Source of the DNA: Brachionus manjavacas
Taxonomy: Eukaryota > Rotifera > Eurotatoria > Ploima > Brachionidae
Assembly: GCA_019054805.1 (NCBI GenBank)
Contig: JAHQIY010000001.1
Location: 8,570,501-8,634,500 of the forward strand
Direction: 5' to 3'
Length of the DNA: 64,000 bases
Shown: positions 52,459-63,832 of the stretch, piece after piece
How the letters are laid out: every line of letters starts with the position of its first letter
Position numbering within the stretch: the first letter of the stretch is position 1
Made by a program: the position numbers and the translations under genes
The notes under the pieces: generated by a model
Database searches by the model: none
What the model was told of the DNA's origin: nothing
The model's input: only the letters and a program-made list of their open reading frames with translations

Positions 52459-53289
52459 CTAATTTAATTTTTTTTTAATTTCTGTATTTTCTTTTTGTTC
52501 GTTTGATTTTACAGCCTTTACAACTACAGGATTATTTTTGCATTCAAAAAAAATTTTATTTAAATCAAAATCTTTCACAATATTATCATAACTCATTACA
52601 TAATTGAACACTTTTCCTTTGCTGTCTATAAATGGTCTTCGTTTGGTTTCTACTCCTTTTTCAAAAAGTACCACTGTTGGTAATTGTTTACTTAACGGAG
52701 AAGTGCTGATGTTAAATTTTTTCGCTATATCAGGATATAAATTTGCATCGAATTTTGCAAATTTCAGGTTGCTCAAGCCCCCGAACTTATTTGAGATTTC
52801 GGCAAAAACTGGCGTGAAATCTTTGCATGGCGGAGACCAAGGCGCATAAAAGCATACAAGCCAAGTAATACGTTCGTCTCTCTTAACCTCATGCTCAAGA
52901 TTAGTACTTCTAAAATATTGTACTTTTTCTGGACCTTTGTAGACTGGCTGAGGTAAAAACACAAAATGCAAAAACCAAAACAAACAGTAAAAAAAAACTT
53001 GAACTGGACCTTCTCTCCAAAATAAAACTACATTTGCCGCTTTTGAAAAAGTGCATATCGTGCTAATAAGTTGAAGCCATGTTGCCGCTCTGCGAGTTTT
53101 GACTGCTACTGATATAACTAACAGCATTAGTATTTCCAATTCTCTCCACTCAAGCAAACACGATTCGAAAGCATATTCGCAAACATGCGGTATGTTTTTG
53201 AGAAGAAAGTAGCTTGAGGCGAGTACTATGTTGGTCAAGTAGTGTATTTGTATCAAAGGTTTTATTCGGTTTTTGAAAAATTGTTCCAT
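52459..53289 (-). CDS. TMX2: Thioredoxin-related transmembrane protein 2 (TMX2)
   Basis: A single-exon gene of 276 residues. The N-terminal half has hydrophobic segments near 16-31, 51-63 and 95-112, then the TMX2 hallmark FLPQPVYKGPEKVQYF. The thioredoxin domain starts near 140 (ITWLVCFYAPWSPPCKDF), with the atypical redox centre SPPC at 152-155 (human SNDC), and continues with the cis-Pro segment STSPLSKQLPTVVLFEKG. It ends KKLN, a KKxx ER-retrieval signal like the human C-terminus. TMX2 is an ER membrane protein at mitochondrial contacts involved in redox and calcium control. A single active-site Cys suggests regulatory rather than oxidase function. Divergent from CUSTOS. Confidence 0.93.
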   Translation of the reverse strand: MEQFFKNRIKPLIQIHYLTNIVLASSYFLLKNIPHVCEYAFESCLLEWRELEILMLLVISVAVKTRRAATWLQLISTICTFSKAANVVLFWREGPVQVFFYCLFWFLHFVFLPQPVYKGPEKVQYFRSTNLEHEVKRDERITWLVCFYAPWSPPCKDFTPVFAEISNKFGGLSNLKFAKFDANLYPDIAKKFNISTSPLSKQLPTVVLFEKGVETKRRPFIDSKGKVFNYVMSYDNIVKDFDLNKIFFECKNNPVVVKAVKSNEQKENTEIKKKLN

Positions 53290-53537
53290 TTTGGGTTCCC
53301 TAAGTTTTTGAAAATAAAGCTATTTTTTAGGTAAACTAGACTCTGGTATAATTTATTTGTAAATCTAGTTTTTGTTGAATATTTTTATTTTTGTTAAGCG
53401 TTTAGATTTTTAGATAAGGATAAAGTATGAAAATAAATAATGTCTTTAAAAATCTGAAAAATTGTTAGATTAATTCTTGTTGAAGGATAGAAATAATAAG
53501 GAATAATTTTTCTTTTTTTTAAATTATTTTTTTCAAA
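53290..53537. promoter_or_regulatory. Bidirectional promoter region, TMX2 / CUSTOS
   Basis: Only 248 bp separate the two start codons of divergently transcribed genes, so their 5' UTRs and promoters must share this interval. No TATA box with convincing context is visible. Confidence 0.5.
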
Positions 53538-54166
53538 ATGCCTAGATCAAGTTCATCATCGAGCGACGAAGAAGAAGAGCTTCGGATTAAACAACTCAGA
53601 GAAATAGCAGTCTCGTTTGATAGTTTAAATCAAAAGAATAAAGATGAAAAGCCTTTGTCAAAGCGTCATCAAAAAAGCGAAGAGGATCCAAATGGATTTG
53701 AAGTAACTCCGGAGTTTCAGGAATTTGTTGCAAAAAAACTTAGGAAAAAATTGGATGAGTAAATTTGAATTTTTTGTTTTGATTTTGAATCAATTTTTAA
53801 TCAAGATCTATTGAATTAATTCCTAATTGTTCCAATAAACAAAAAAGTAAGGGAAATTTTTTTTCAAGAATTTTTTTAATTAAAATTTTTTTAGTTTTAA
53901 AATCAAACAATGAGGAATATAAATTTCAACTTTTAAAAAATGTTTATTTATCAAATGAGACTTCTTTTGATATTCAAAATTGTGAGGACAATTCAGATAA
54001 AAAAATGAAGCAAAAAAAGAATAAAAAATCAAAGAAAACAGAATCTGAATCAGACTCTGATGACGAAAAAACGAGCATGCTCAAAGAAGCAGCGATAGAT
54101 GTAAATTTTTTAGCAAAAACCACCTGTATCCAAGAACATAAAAAAGATTTTTTATCTTCGATTTGA
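53538..54166 (+). CDS. CUSTOS: CUSTOS-like nuclear protein
   Basis: Exon 1 (53538..53758) encodes a Ser/Asp/Glu-rich start (MPRSSSSSSDEEEELRIKQL) and EVTPEFQEFVAKKLRKKLDE. It matches the CUSTOS (human C12orf43) core, TTPEFRAHVAKKLG. A downstream open block (53895..54166) adds LLKNVYLSNETSFDIQ, a Lys/Ser/Asp-rich stretch and MLKEAAIDVNFL, and ends in TGA. Donor GA|GTAAAT and acceptor TTTTTTTAG are present, but the phases miss by one base. Either an undetected alternative junction or a sequence error is involved. CUSTOS homologs act in the nucleus in Wnt signalling in vertebrates; the role here is unknown. Confidence 0.7.
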
Positions 54167-55362
54167 TTGCATAATAAAATTGTCATTTGTAAAATGATAT
54201 TTTATTTTTTATTTTTTATTTGTTAAAACAAGAAAATATTGACTATAATTATTAAGGTGTATGTAATTTAATATACTTTTGTATTTGTCAATTATTAGTT
54301 TATGAAACAAATCAAACATTAAAATGGTGGTAAAAAGATATCCTCAATTTTAATACAAAAATTTTTTTTTTCAATTGATTAAATAATTGCCAAAAAATTT
54401 GATTTCTAATAAAGATTAAAATTATTTGAATTAACTAAATATAATCACCAATTAAGAAAAAAACAAGCTGAAACATTAGAATTTAAAATAATTAATTTTA
54501 TATTTGATTAAGTCTGGAAATTTTTTTCTTCGAATCTTTGTTTGCTTTTTAATATTTTTTTAAATATTTACTTCCAATTTTGTAAAATCTTTTTTGAATT
54601 ACAGAAGAAAAATATTTGATCAATAAAATAAATTAAATTACTTGATTTATTCTTTAGTCATTATTTTACATGAATTTATTGATTTAAAAAAAAATTGACT
54701 TTTACGTGAATAAAATTAAAGAAAAAATTAAGCCGGCATATCGATGATTAAATCGTCATATAAAAACAAAATTGATTGTCATATTAAAATTAAACGGCTC
54801 TAAAGCCCTGGTTTAGGGATTCGGGTATGTTTTAAATTAGATAACTACTCGTCAAAATTAAAATTAATAATTAAATTTTAAAAAAATTCAAATCTTTAAT
54901 TTAAATTTCTATTTGACGATTTAAGTTATCTTCATAAGACAATTTAATTATTGATTATTTTCTCTAGTTTAAAAACTTAAATAATTAAATATAAATTATA
55001 TTGATTTAAACTTTGATTTAAATTAAATAATAAATCAAAAAGGATCTTATCTCGAATTAAATAGAATTTTTTTCTGCTTTTGATAATTTAATTTCCTGAT
55101 TTAACTGCTGATTAGATAATTTATGTCAATATTCAGTACTATTTCATTCATGAATACTTCTCTATTATAGGTAAATTTTCGCTATTTGACGAAAATCTGA
55201 GATTTTCTTAAATATCGTTAATTTTATGTAAAATCACGTAAAATATAACAAACGACTCTGAATTGTAAATATTTGCAAAATCGTTTAAAATTTTTCAATA
55301 TTTGCTTAATTATTTTAAAACTCCGTTTAAAAAAATTTCTTTTAAAGTTTTTATTTTGAAAA
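54167..55362. other. Intergenic with a MITE-like copy
   Basis: At 54728 TTAAGCCGGCATATCGATGA repeats the left end of the MITE in EXOSC10 (8315). GGTTTAGGGATTCGGGTATG near 54810 is also similar to 8360. The right end is unclear. The rest is AT-rich. Confidence 0.45.
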
Positions 55363-56442
55363 ATGTGCTTCAGAAAAAGCTTTTTTCTCAAATTAATCTC
55401 ATTTTTACTTGCTGTTTTTGTATTAAATTATATTTTCAACTTATATTTTCAATTTTTTGAAATAAGCCTTAATGCATCATGTAAATGTCAACAAGATATA
55501 AAAATCAAAGTTAAAAAAATAGGGGAAAATTATTCTTTTGAATTAGGAGATAAATTTTATACCTTTAATGCCAAATCTGTACTAACATGTGATTTAAGAA
55601 AATCTCTAAAACGCGGTCCAAACCAGAAAATAATCACTTATTCCCTTTATGGAAAGAATCCTCGATATTACAAACTTTTACAAGAATTGATTGCAAAGGT
55701 AAAAGAGTTGTATCCTAATCATGTGATGCGGGTATATCATGACGACTCTATAAATAAATCAATTATCTGTCAATATGAATGCTTTAATTCTCATGTTGAA
55801 TTTTGCAACATTCATCAAATGCCACTCAGTTTAACAGATCCCAACAAAGTTCGGAATCTAAATTATGTTCATTCAATGATGTGGCGTTTCCTTCCAATTG
55901 GAGACACTTTTGTTAACTTGTTCATGAGTAGGGACTTGGATTCTCAGATTCTACAGCGAGAAGTGGATTCAGTTCAAGAATGGTTTAAATCTGATAATAT
56001 TGGTCACATAATGAGAGGTATAGATTAAAAATTTTTATTTTAATTTTTATCAAATAAATCTCTAGATAACCCATCACATGGAACTCATATACTTGGTGGA
56101 ATGTGGAGTTTCAAAGTAGACAAAGCAAGAGACTTAGCGAGAAAAATTTACGATAAAATAATTGACAAAAATATTGGTTCTAAGTTCAATCCAAATAAAA
56201 TTAGTAAAAAAGGCTATGATCAATTCTTTTTATCGCATCATGTATACAATGAGATTAAAGATAATTCCACAATTCATGACAGCTATTTGTGTCAAAGATA
56301 TCCGAAATCAAAACCGTGGCCAACACGAAGAAAAGGGGATTGTTTTGTTGGTCGTGTTGGAAAATGTAATGAAACTGGTATTTTTAAAGTCTGCCCAAAA
56401 AAATGCCGTCCGGTTGACCATGAAGATTGGATTTACTGTTAA
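55363..56442 (+). CDS. Type II membrane glycosyltransferase-like protein, copy 2 (two exons)
   Basis: Exons 55363..56017 and 56066..56442 (48-bp phase-1 intron) give 343 residues, close to copy 1 in length and layout. A signal anchor spans about 9-30. SLYGKNPRYYKLLQELI lies near 94, RVYHDDS near 123, MMWRFLPIGD near 172 and the candidate DxD in SRDLDS at 189-194. MRDNPSHG at the splice, LGGMWSFK, PTRRKGDCFVGRVGKC and PKKCRPVDHEDW follow. The intron splits the same Asp codon after MR as in copy 1, proving common descent. Substrate unknown; Golgi location inferred. Confidence 0.82.
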
Positions 56443-57029
56443 TTTAATTTGATAAGTTATATCTTTAATAATTTCTAAATTTCGATTTCTAATTATTTAC
56501 ATGAATATAATAATAATTAAGAATAAAGTTTTATTTACAATCTTTAAAAAAAATCAAGTTAATTTTTGGCTATTTTTTTAAAAAAGGGTTGATTTTTAAT
56601 TTATATCGTAAACAGATAAATATGGATAATTTAACCTTTGAAACAGGTCATTATCATACAAACCAATGTGATTTTCAAATGGTTATAATATACTTAAAAA
56701 TTTGTAAATTAAAAGTATCCAAGAAAATTAGTTTCTAAAAAATGAGACAAATTTATTGAGGATTGAAATCAAATTTTTATTTTCAAAAAAAAAAATTAAT
56801 AATTTAAAAAACATTTTTTAAAAATCCTTTGAGTTACTTCTTTTATTAGTGTACATTTATTATATGAAATTTATTTTTGTTTTTCCATTTAAGCTCCTGA
56901 TTGCTCTTGACTTCTTTTAGAAAATCATTTTCATTGAATATTAAAGCTTTTCTTTCAATCTTATTTATATGTGAATCTGTACCGAGCTAATGCTCCTTCA
57001 GAAAAAAAAATAAAATGAAAAAAAAATAA
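56443..57029. other. Intergenic; minus-strand LINE tail at 56970-57010
   Basis: AT-rich except AATCTGTACCGAGC, then TAATGCTCCTTCAG, the reverse complement of the LINE-A 3' terminus. It is a tiny truncated insertion. Confidence 0.5.
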
Positions 57030-57691
57030 AAATAAAGTTTGAAAAGAAAAAAAAGGATTAAAAATTATCGTCCTGTGTCTTTAACTTCAATTCCGTGCAA
57101 AATTATATTACCAATTGAAGACTATCTTTATAAGAATAATATTATATCTAAAGAACAGCATGGATTTGTGAAGAAAAAGTCATGTACATCTAATCTTCTG
57201 GAGACTCTAGATTTCATCTCAATGAGTCAAGACAAAAGTATTCCTGTTGATGTAATTCTGCTAGATTTTGCGAAAGCATTTGATACTGTTCCGCACAGAC
57301 GACTAATAGCTAAATTCAAAGCGTATACCTTTGATGGTCTGACACTAAAATGGATTGAAGCTTTTTGAAAAATAGAAGACAACGAGTTGTTCAAGGTGAA
57401 ATTTTGTCGATTTTTTGCGGTGTACCACAAGGGTCAGTGATTGGTCCACTTTTGTTCGTTTTGTATATCAATGATCTATCAAAAGGAATAGAGAATGTTG
57501 TCAAGATGTATGCTGATGATACTAAAATATTCTCGCAAACGGTATCAGAAATAAGCGCAGGGAAACTACAACCATATTTAGAGATATTTTTCAAGTGGAC
57601 TCAAGATTGGCTTCTTCAATTCAACACATCAAAATTTGTGGTTATGCATTATGGTCATAAAAACAAAGAATTTTCTTATTTTACTAGATAA
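57030..57691 (+). mobile_element. CR1-like LINE RT fragment
   Basis: RT motifs are in order over two overlapping frames: NYRPVSLTSIPCK, KEQHGFVKKKSCTSNLL, LLDFAKAFDTVPHRRL (catalytic Asp), GVPQGSVIGPLLFVLYINDL and MYADDTKIF (catalytic box). Then WLLQFNTSKFVVMHYG, where it stops. One frameshift near 57365 separates palm parts. No endonuclease and no C-terminus. Confidence 0.8.
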
Positions 57692-57839
57692 CCCCCTTTA
57701 TGGTAAACTTTTTTTTCTTTTAAAAATTTATTTCATTAGATGTGTAAGATTGAAATATAATATTTTAAAATTATTAAGTTGATCTAGAAACTTTAATAAT
57801 GAAAAATTGAAAAATTAAATTTGAGGATATGAAATTCAA

Positions 57840-58916
57840 TTACCTTTAAAAAATTTGCTAGTAGAGCGAGTAGAGCGGCTAGGTTGTTATCTCGATTCAA
57901 TAATAATTCAGCCGATTCTTTCAGCGCCTTCAACAAAAAATTCGAAATCTTGGTTTTTCTCGCAGATGGTTAATGCTACACCAAAAGGGTGGAATTTTTT
58001 TTCTCGATCACAAGAACCAACAAGAATAAATTTATATCCATTCCAAATTAATTTATGTTGAGTCTGTTGCTAGTAATTCAACTAAAAAATTAAAAAAATT
58101 AGTCTTAAAAAAGAAAAAATGTATTAAAAATGAAAAAAATTCACCATCTTCAGTTACTTGTGAAATCAAATTGGATGTCGTTAGAAAAATTCGGAGTGCT
58201 GTAATCTTCTCCTCGTGTCGATCGATCTGATACACTGGACAGAACATACGATTGTCATCAACTGGCAAATGTTCATTAGCTTTACACCAATTGAATAGTT
58301 CATTTAGATTTGTGTTTTCGATTTCTTCACTCTTTAATACTTTAAGATATGTCTGTATTTGTGTGAGCTTTGGTAGAGCTTGAATTTTTTTCTCATAAAG
58401 TCGTCTTTGAATGCACAACGGTCTCGTTATCTCTTCGTAAAAGTAAATTTGACAGACTATCTCCTTAGTTGGAGCGCTTAAACCAACTTTTGACTCGGGA
58501 TGTTCGTGTTCGTTCTCTGAAATAACGATGTCAACTTTCATCGAAGCGGGATCTGGACGAATTTTTAATCTAACTGGGCAAACTAACTTACCGGCAATAC
58601 AACAATAGTAATTTCTAATTGTCATATCGTCACAAGTACTGTTAGTTAGTTTGGCCCACGAACACTCTTGAATAAAGTCTCGATCAATTGCTACTAAAGC
58701 TTGTCTAAGATTTTCGTAGGTTGCGTAAATTTTATAAAACAAATGACTTTTCTTAGCTTTAGCTTTAGCAGGTTCCGAAACGACACAAATGTCTTCAGCG
58801 TCATTATCATTTTCTTGACCCTGATCTTCATTGTTACGTTGAGCCGGATTTCTAGCATGAGCTGAGCTAGTCGACTGTGTGAAATCAAGATCATCGATGT
58901 TTGGTAAAATATTCAC
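57840..58916 (-). pseudogene. MULE transposase, truncated and frameshifted
   Basis: Exon A (58145..58916) has an acidic leader and a WRKY/FLYWCH-like domain (CSWAKLTNSTCDDM, YYCCIAGKLVCPVRLKI, SENEHEHPE), then a linker. A 63-bp GT..AG intron follows, then exon B (to about 57840). Exon B starts LLATDST, the first MULE catalytic Asp region, and, one base shifted, continues KLIWNGYKFILVGSCDREKK and FHPFGVALTICEKNQDFEFF. The rest of the catalytic core is missing. The 5' end abuts a truncated LINE within GAAAAGTCGTG, so the original start is lost; the apparent start is only GTG. Broken transposon gene. Confidence 0.7.
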
Positions 58917-58920
58917 GACT

Positions 58921-60577
58921 TTTCAACTGATATCTTTATTTTCCATTTAATAAGCCATTGTTCTAGTTCGTTGGTGTATTTATTTATCTTATTTTCGAGG
59001 TTCCCTTTTTTTTTATATATGAAGAATTACAAAAAAGGGAACCTCGAATATTATAATTAATATAAAAATTAAATAAAAGAGGACTAATTACTGAGCCTTG
59101 AGGAACACCTGCAGTTATTTTATATTCTTCGCTCAGATGATCATTCACATTTACCTTAAATGTCCTCCTATCTAAAAAGTATCTAATCCAGTTAGTAAAG
59201 TGGATTCATTTTAATGAGGTGGATTCATTTTTATTAATTTAAAGAGTAAACCCTAATGCCAAACCCTATCGAAGGCTTTAGAAATATCTAAAAAAAGGCC
59301 ACAAACTGTTTTTTTTCTATTAAATGATTCAACAATTTTTTGAATTAAAAAAGAATAGATTATCTGATATTCGCCGGTGTTTTCTAAATCCAGATTGCTC
59401 ATGGATAAGGAGTGAATTATGTTCCAAAAAATTGTACAATCTTGAAAATACTATGCGTTCCAGGAGCTTTCCTAAACAACTCGTTATACTAATTGGTCTA
59501 TAATTTAAAGGATCTTGTAAAGAAGAGGCTTTTTTTTGATTCATAATAATGTTCGATGTTTTCCATGCTTTAGGGGACTCTACCTTCTCGAAGAAATAAA
59601 TTAAAATGTTCTATTATTTCTATTAATGAATTTCTAGGTAAGTTTTTTAACATTAGATTATGAACTTGGTCAGGTCCTGATGCCGCTTCATTTTTCAATC
59701 TTTTTAAAGCCTTAATTAATTCATTTAAGCAAATTGGATCATTAAAATTAGACTGATCATAATTTCTAAAAAATTCAGAGTTAGAATTAAGTATTTCGAA
59801 ATCTTTATCAAGATCTATTAAATCAGAATTAGGACTAAATATTGAAGATAGGAGTTCTCCAAAGCATTTTCCCTTTTCTTCATTATTTTTGAATTCCTTG
59901 TCATGTGAAAACAAATTAGGGATTAAATTTGATCCTTTTTTTGTTCTAAATTTATTAATTTTTTCCCAAAAAGGTCTACTTGTCAGTGGGTTTTTTCCCA
60001 TTTTCTCAATAAAATCAAACCAATTTTGATTCCAGTTTTTTTTTAAGAGGCCTTTTTCTCAAATGTAACTTAATTATATTTTTGCTTGAGCTTTTGACAG
60101 CGAGTTTTTTGAAAGATTCTTCTTACTTTCCTGCGTTCTTTAATTAGAATAATAATGTTCGAGGGAAGACTTGTTTTGGAGATTTTCTGAGAAAGATAAG
60201 AAATGCTTTTATGAGAAGCAGAAATGATTTTTTCTATAATTTTATAATTTAGTTGATCTATAGTGATGGAACTTTCAGGGATATTATAATTACTATTTGA
60301 GAATTTAAAATCTCGATGAATAATTGCCAGTTCGCTTTCTTATAGTTAAATTTTTTAGCTGATGTTAAATTAGTTAAATTTTCTAATTGAAAGCTCATAG
60401 AAATTGATGCTTCGATTGGGAAATGGTTACTAGTTAAGACATTGAAGTCGGTAATTTTGTCAATTAATGAAGATGAAACTTAAAAAAAAGATCAAGAATT
60501 TCAAAGTAATTCAAATAAAAAATATTGAAAGTAGGACGTTTATCATTGCTTACTTAAAAGTTTAACACATTGATTAT
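58921..60577 (-). mobile_element. Older LINE-A copy, 3' part
   Basis: The minus strand matches LINE-A1 from the late endonuclease (KTSLPSNI region) to the RT (AASGPDQVHNLMLKNL, RPISITSCLGKLLERI) and stops in the post-FADD region at 58921. It contains many substitutions, indels and stops. A fold-back rearrangement at 58994-59048 replaces the FADD region. Its 5' continuation lies at 63095-63832 beyond the nested insertion. Confidence 0.85.
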
Positions 60578-63094
60578 CAACGAGCTAGACTTTTCAGTAA
60601 TCAATGATAAGCATCCTACTTTCAATATTTTTAATAAGAATTACTTTGAAATTCTTGACCTTTTTTTAGTTTCATCTTCATTGATTGACAAAATTACCGA
60701 CTTTAGTGTCTTAAATAGTCAAGACATGACTAGTGACCATTTCCCAATCGAAGCATCGATTTCTATGGGCTATCAATTAGAAAATAAATCAGCAGCTAAA
60801 AGGCTTAACTATAAGAAAGCAAACTGGCAATTATTCAGCGAGATTTTAAATTCTCAAATAGTGAATGTCACAGAAAGTTCCCTCACAATAGATCAACTAA
60901 ATGATAAAATAACAGAAAAAATTATTTCTGCTTCACATAAAAGCATTCCATATCTTTCTCAGAAAATCTACAAAACGAGTCTTCCGCCAAACATTGTTAA
61001 TTTGATAAAAGAACGTAGGAAAGTAAGAAGAAATTACCAGAAAACTCGCTGTCAAAAGCTCAAGCAAAAATTTAATCAACTTACATCTGAGTTAAAGGCC
61101 TCTTTAAAAAATTCTGGAATCAAAATTGGTTTGATTTTATTGAGAAGATGGGAAAAAACCCACTGACAAGTAGACCTTTTTGGAAAAAATAAATAAATTT
61201 AGAACAAAAAAAGGATCAAATTTAATTCCTAAATTGATTTTAAATGAAAGGGAATTCAAAACTAATGAAGAAAAGGGAAAATGCTTTGGAGAACTCTTAT
61301 CGTCAATATTTAGTCCTAATTCTGATTTAATTGATACTGAGAAAGATATCGAAATTCTAAATTCTAACTCTGTTTTCTTTAGGAATTATAACCAGTCTAA
61401 TTTTAATGATCCAATATGTTTAAATGAATTAATTATGGCTTTAAAGAGATTAAAAAATGAAGCGGCATCAGGACCTGACCAAATTCATAATTTAATGTTA
61501 AAAAACTTACCTAGAAATTCATTAATAGAAATCATAGAACTTTTTAATTTAACTCTTCGAGAAGGTAGAGTCCCGAAAGCGTGGAAAACATCTTACATTA
61601 CTATGATTCAAAAAAGGCCTCTAGTTTACACGATCCTTTAAATTATAGACCAATTAGTATAACGAGTTGTTTAGGAAAGCTACTGGAACGCATAGTATAT
61701 TCAAGATTATACAATTTTTTAGAGCAAAATTCACTCCTTATCCAGGAGCAATCTGGATTTAGGAAACACCGGCGAACAGCAGATAATCTTTTCTTCTTAA
61801 TTCAAAAAATTGTGGAATCATTTAATAGAAAAAAAAAAGGTTTGCGGCCTTTTTTTTGATATTTCTAAAGCCTTTGATAGGGTTTGGCATGAAGGTTTAC
61901 TTTTTAAATTGATTAAAATAAATCCACCTCATTACTTGACTAACTGGATAAAATCCTTTTTAGACTCTAGGACATTTAAGGTAAATGTGAATGACCATTT
62001 GAGCGAAGAATATCAAATAACTGCAGGTGTTCCTCAAGGCTCAGTAATTAGTCCTCTTTTATTTAGTATATACATTAATGACATCCCTAAAAGAAACAAA
62101 ACAAATAATGAATACTCTCTGCTTTTTGCAGATGATCTAGTTACATTCTTCATTTATAACAAAAAAGGGAACCTAGAAAATAAGATCAATAAATACCTCA
62201 ACGAATTAGAACAATGGCTTATTAAGTGGAAAATGAAGATATCGGTTGAAAAGTCGTGTTCATTAGTCTTTTCTAGGTACAAAAAAGAGAGTGATAATCT
62301 TAACTTAAAAATTTATGGAAACAGAATAGAGAGACAAAAAGAAATCAAGTTTCTTGGTATTAAATTTGATTCTAAGTTAAACTTTAATATACTGGTAGAT
62401 GAAATTAAAGAGCGCTGCAATAAAAGGCTAAATATTATTAAGATATTGTCAAACAAAAAATGGGGTCTTAATCAGAACACACTAGGAAATCTATATAAAT
62501 CTTTAGTCGGATCAATTTTAGACTATTCTTTTCCTTGCTTGAATTCATTTTCAGAAAATAATATCAAAAAACTACAAGCAATTCAGAATACAGCAGTCAG
62601 ATCTATTCTTAAGTTAAAATATGATACTCCCTCCAACATCGTACATCATGAGGCTTTTAATAAACTAAAATTACTAACAGTCTCGAATCGGCTTTTTGAA
62701 TTGAGTGAGAGATATGTTGGGGCAGGACTGAGTCATTCTATTCCATTGGTTGTAAGACTGGTGAAGGAATACAAAGAAGGTTTCGAATCAAGATATATTG
62801 ACTACCCAACTCCATTGTGTAATTGCTACCTTACTATTTCTTCTTTTTTTCCTGAAACTTGAACTATTTAAACATGAGCCACATGTAACAATCTTTTCCA
62901 ATTTTATATATTCTTAATTTTCATTTATTTAGCTTATTTACTTTTTTTTAATTCTTTTTTTTTTTTTTTTTTTATCTTATTTGATTAACTTTAATTTAAT
63001 TTTTATTTTATTTCATTTTTATTTTATTTTTTTAATTTTTAACTTATTCTGAAGGAGCTCTAGCTCGGTACAGAAAACAAATAAATAAATAAAA
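60578..63094 (+). mobile_element. Younger LINE-A copy nested in the older one (5'-truncated)
   Basis: Nearly identical to 13398-15921 of LINE-A1: late endonuclease, frame-offset site, full RT, 3' UTR and (AAAT)n tail. Four one-base homopolymer differences break frames (near 61185, 61612, 61838, 62845). ATTAT flanks both sides (60573-60577, 63095-63099) as the target duplication. It starts CAACGAGCTAG and lacks ORF1 and most of the endonuclease. Confidence 0.9.
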
Positions 63095-63832
63095 ATTATT
63101 CTTTTCAACATTATACCGTTTTCATTTTCCCCTACGCAGCCTATTTGCTTTGTTCTAGCGTTTAGATCACCACCTAAAATGTAGTTTTTACATTTTTTAT
63201 TAATTGTTTTAAAAAGCTCAAAGTTCAGAAGAACATTGGGTGGGTTATATAAACTAAACACAGCTTATTCATTTTTCTTTCCTAAATTTAGTTTTATACA
63301 AAGGAGTTCGGAATTGAATTCATCTTAAGAAAAATCTTGTATATATTCAATTCCTTCTTTAATTAAAATAGCTACTCCTCCTCAATACTTGTTGCGTGGT
63401 TTAGATAAGAACTGATAATTGTGAAAATCAAGATAAAAATTTGCCTCACTTAAATCTATCTTTAATTCATTTAGCAAAACAATGTCGGGACAAATTTGCC
63501 TCACTTAAATCTATCTTTAATTCATTTAGCAAAACAATGTCGGGACAAATTTGCCTCACTTAAATCTATCTTTAATTCATTTAGCAAAACAATGTCGGGA
63601 CATTTTTGAGCTAAAAAATTTCCTAAGAGATGAACCCTACTAGGTAAGTGAAGACAGTTCCAGTTTGTAATTATTAACCTGTTCTAAGAAAGTTGACTTG
63701 ATAGATTTTTCATCATGTGTTTGAGTTTGACTGTTTTTATCGAACTGTTCATTTGAAATTTAGCTTTTAAATCACGTGATGACGCTATAAATTAAGAACA
63801 AGATTGCTAAGCCAAAAGTCGAATTTCAAAAA
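63095..63832 (-). mobile_element. Older LINE-A copy, 5' part, lacking ORF1
   Basis: The minus strand begins with the LINE-A 5' UTR (TTTGGCTTAGCAA, TAGCGTCATCACGTG). It jumps to the ORF2 start region without ORF1 and continues through the endonuclease (YNPPNVLLNFELF, ILGGDLNARTKQIG) to GAAAAGAATAAT. There the younger copy interrupts it. The endonuclease carries a tandem triplication at 63438-63602. Confidence 0.8.
63438..63602. repeat. Three perfect tandem copies of a 55-bp unit
   Basis: AAATTTGCCTCACTTAAATC to AAACAATGTCGGGAC occurs three times with a period of 55 and no mismatch by eye. In LINE-A1 it occurs once (13004-13056), so it expanded within this copy. 55 is not a multiple of three, so it destroys the frame. 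Confidence 0.9.

Noticed and set aside
63438-63602. CRISPR-like repeat array
   Set aside because: Units are contiguous with no spacers and derive from LINE coding sequence in a eukaryote; a tandem duplication.
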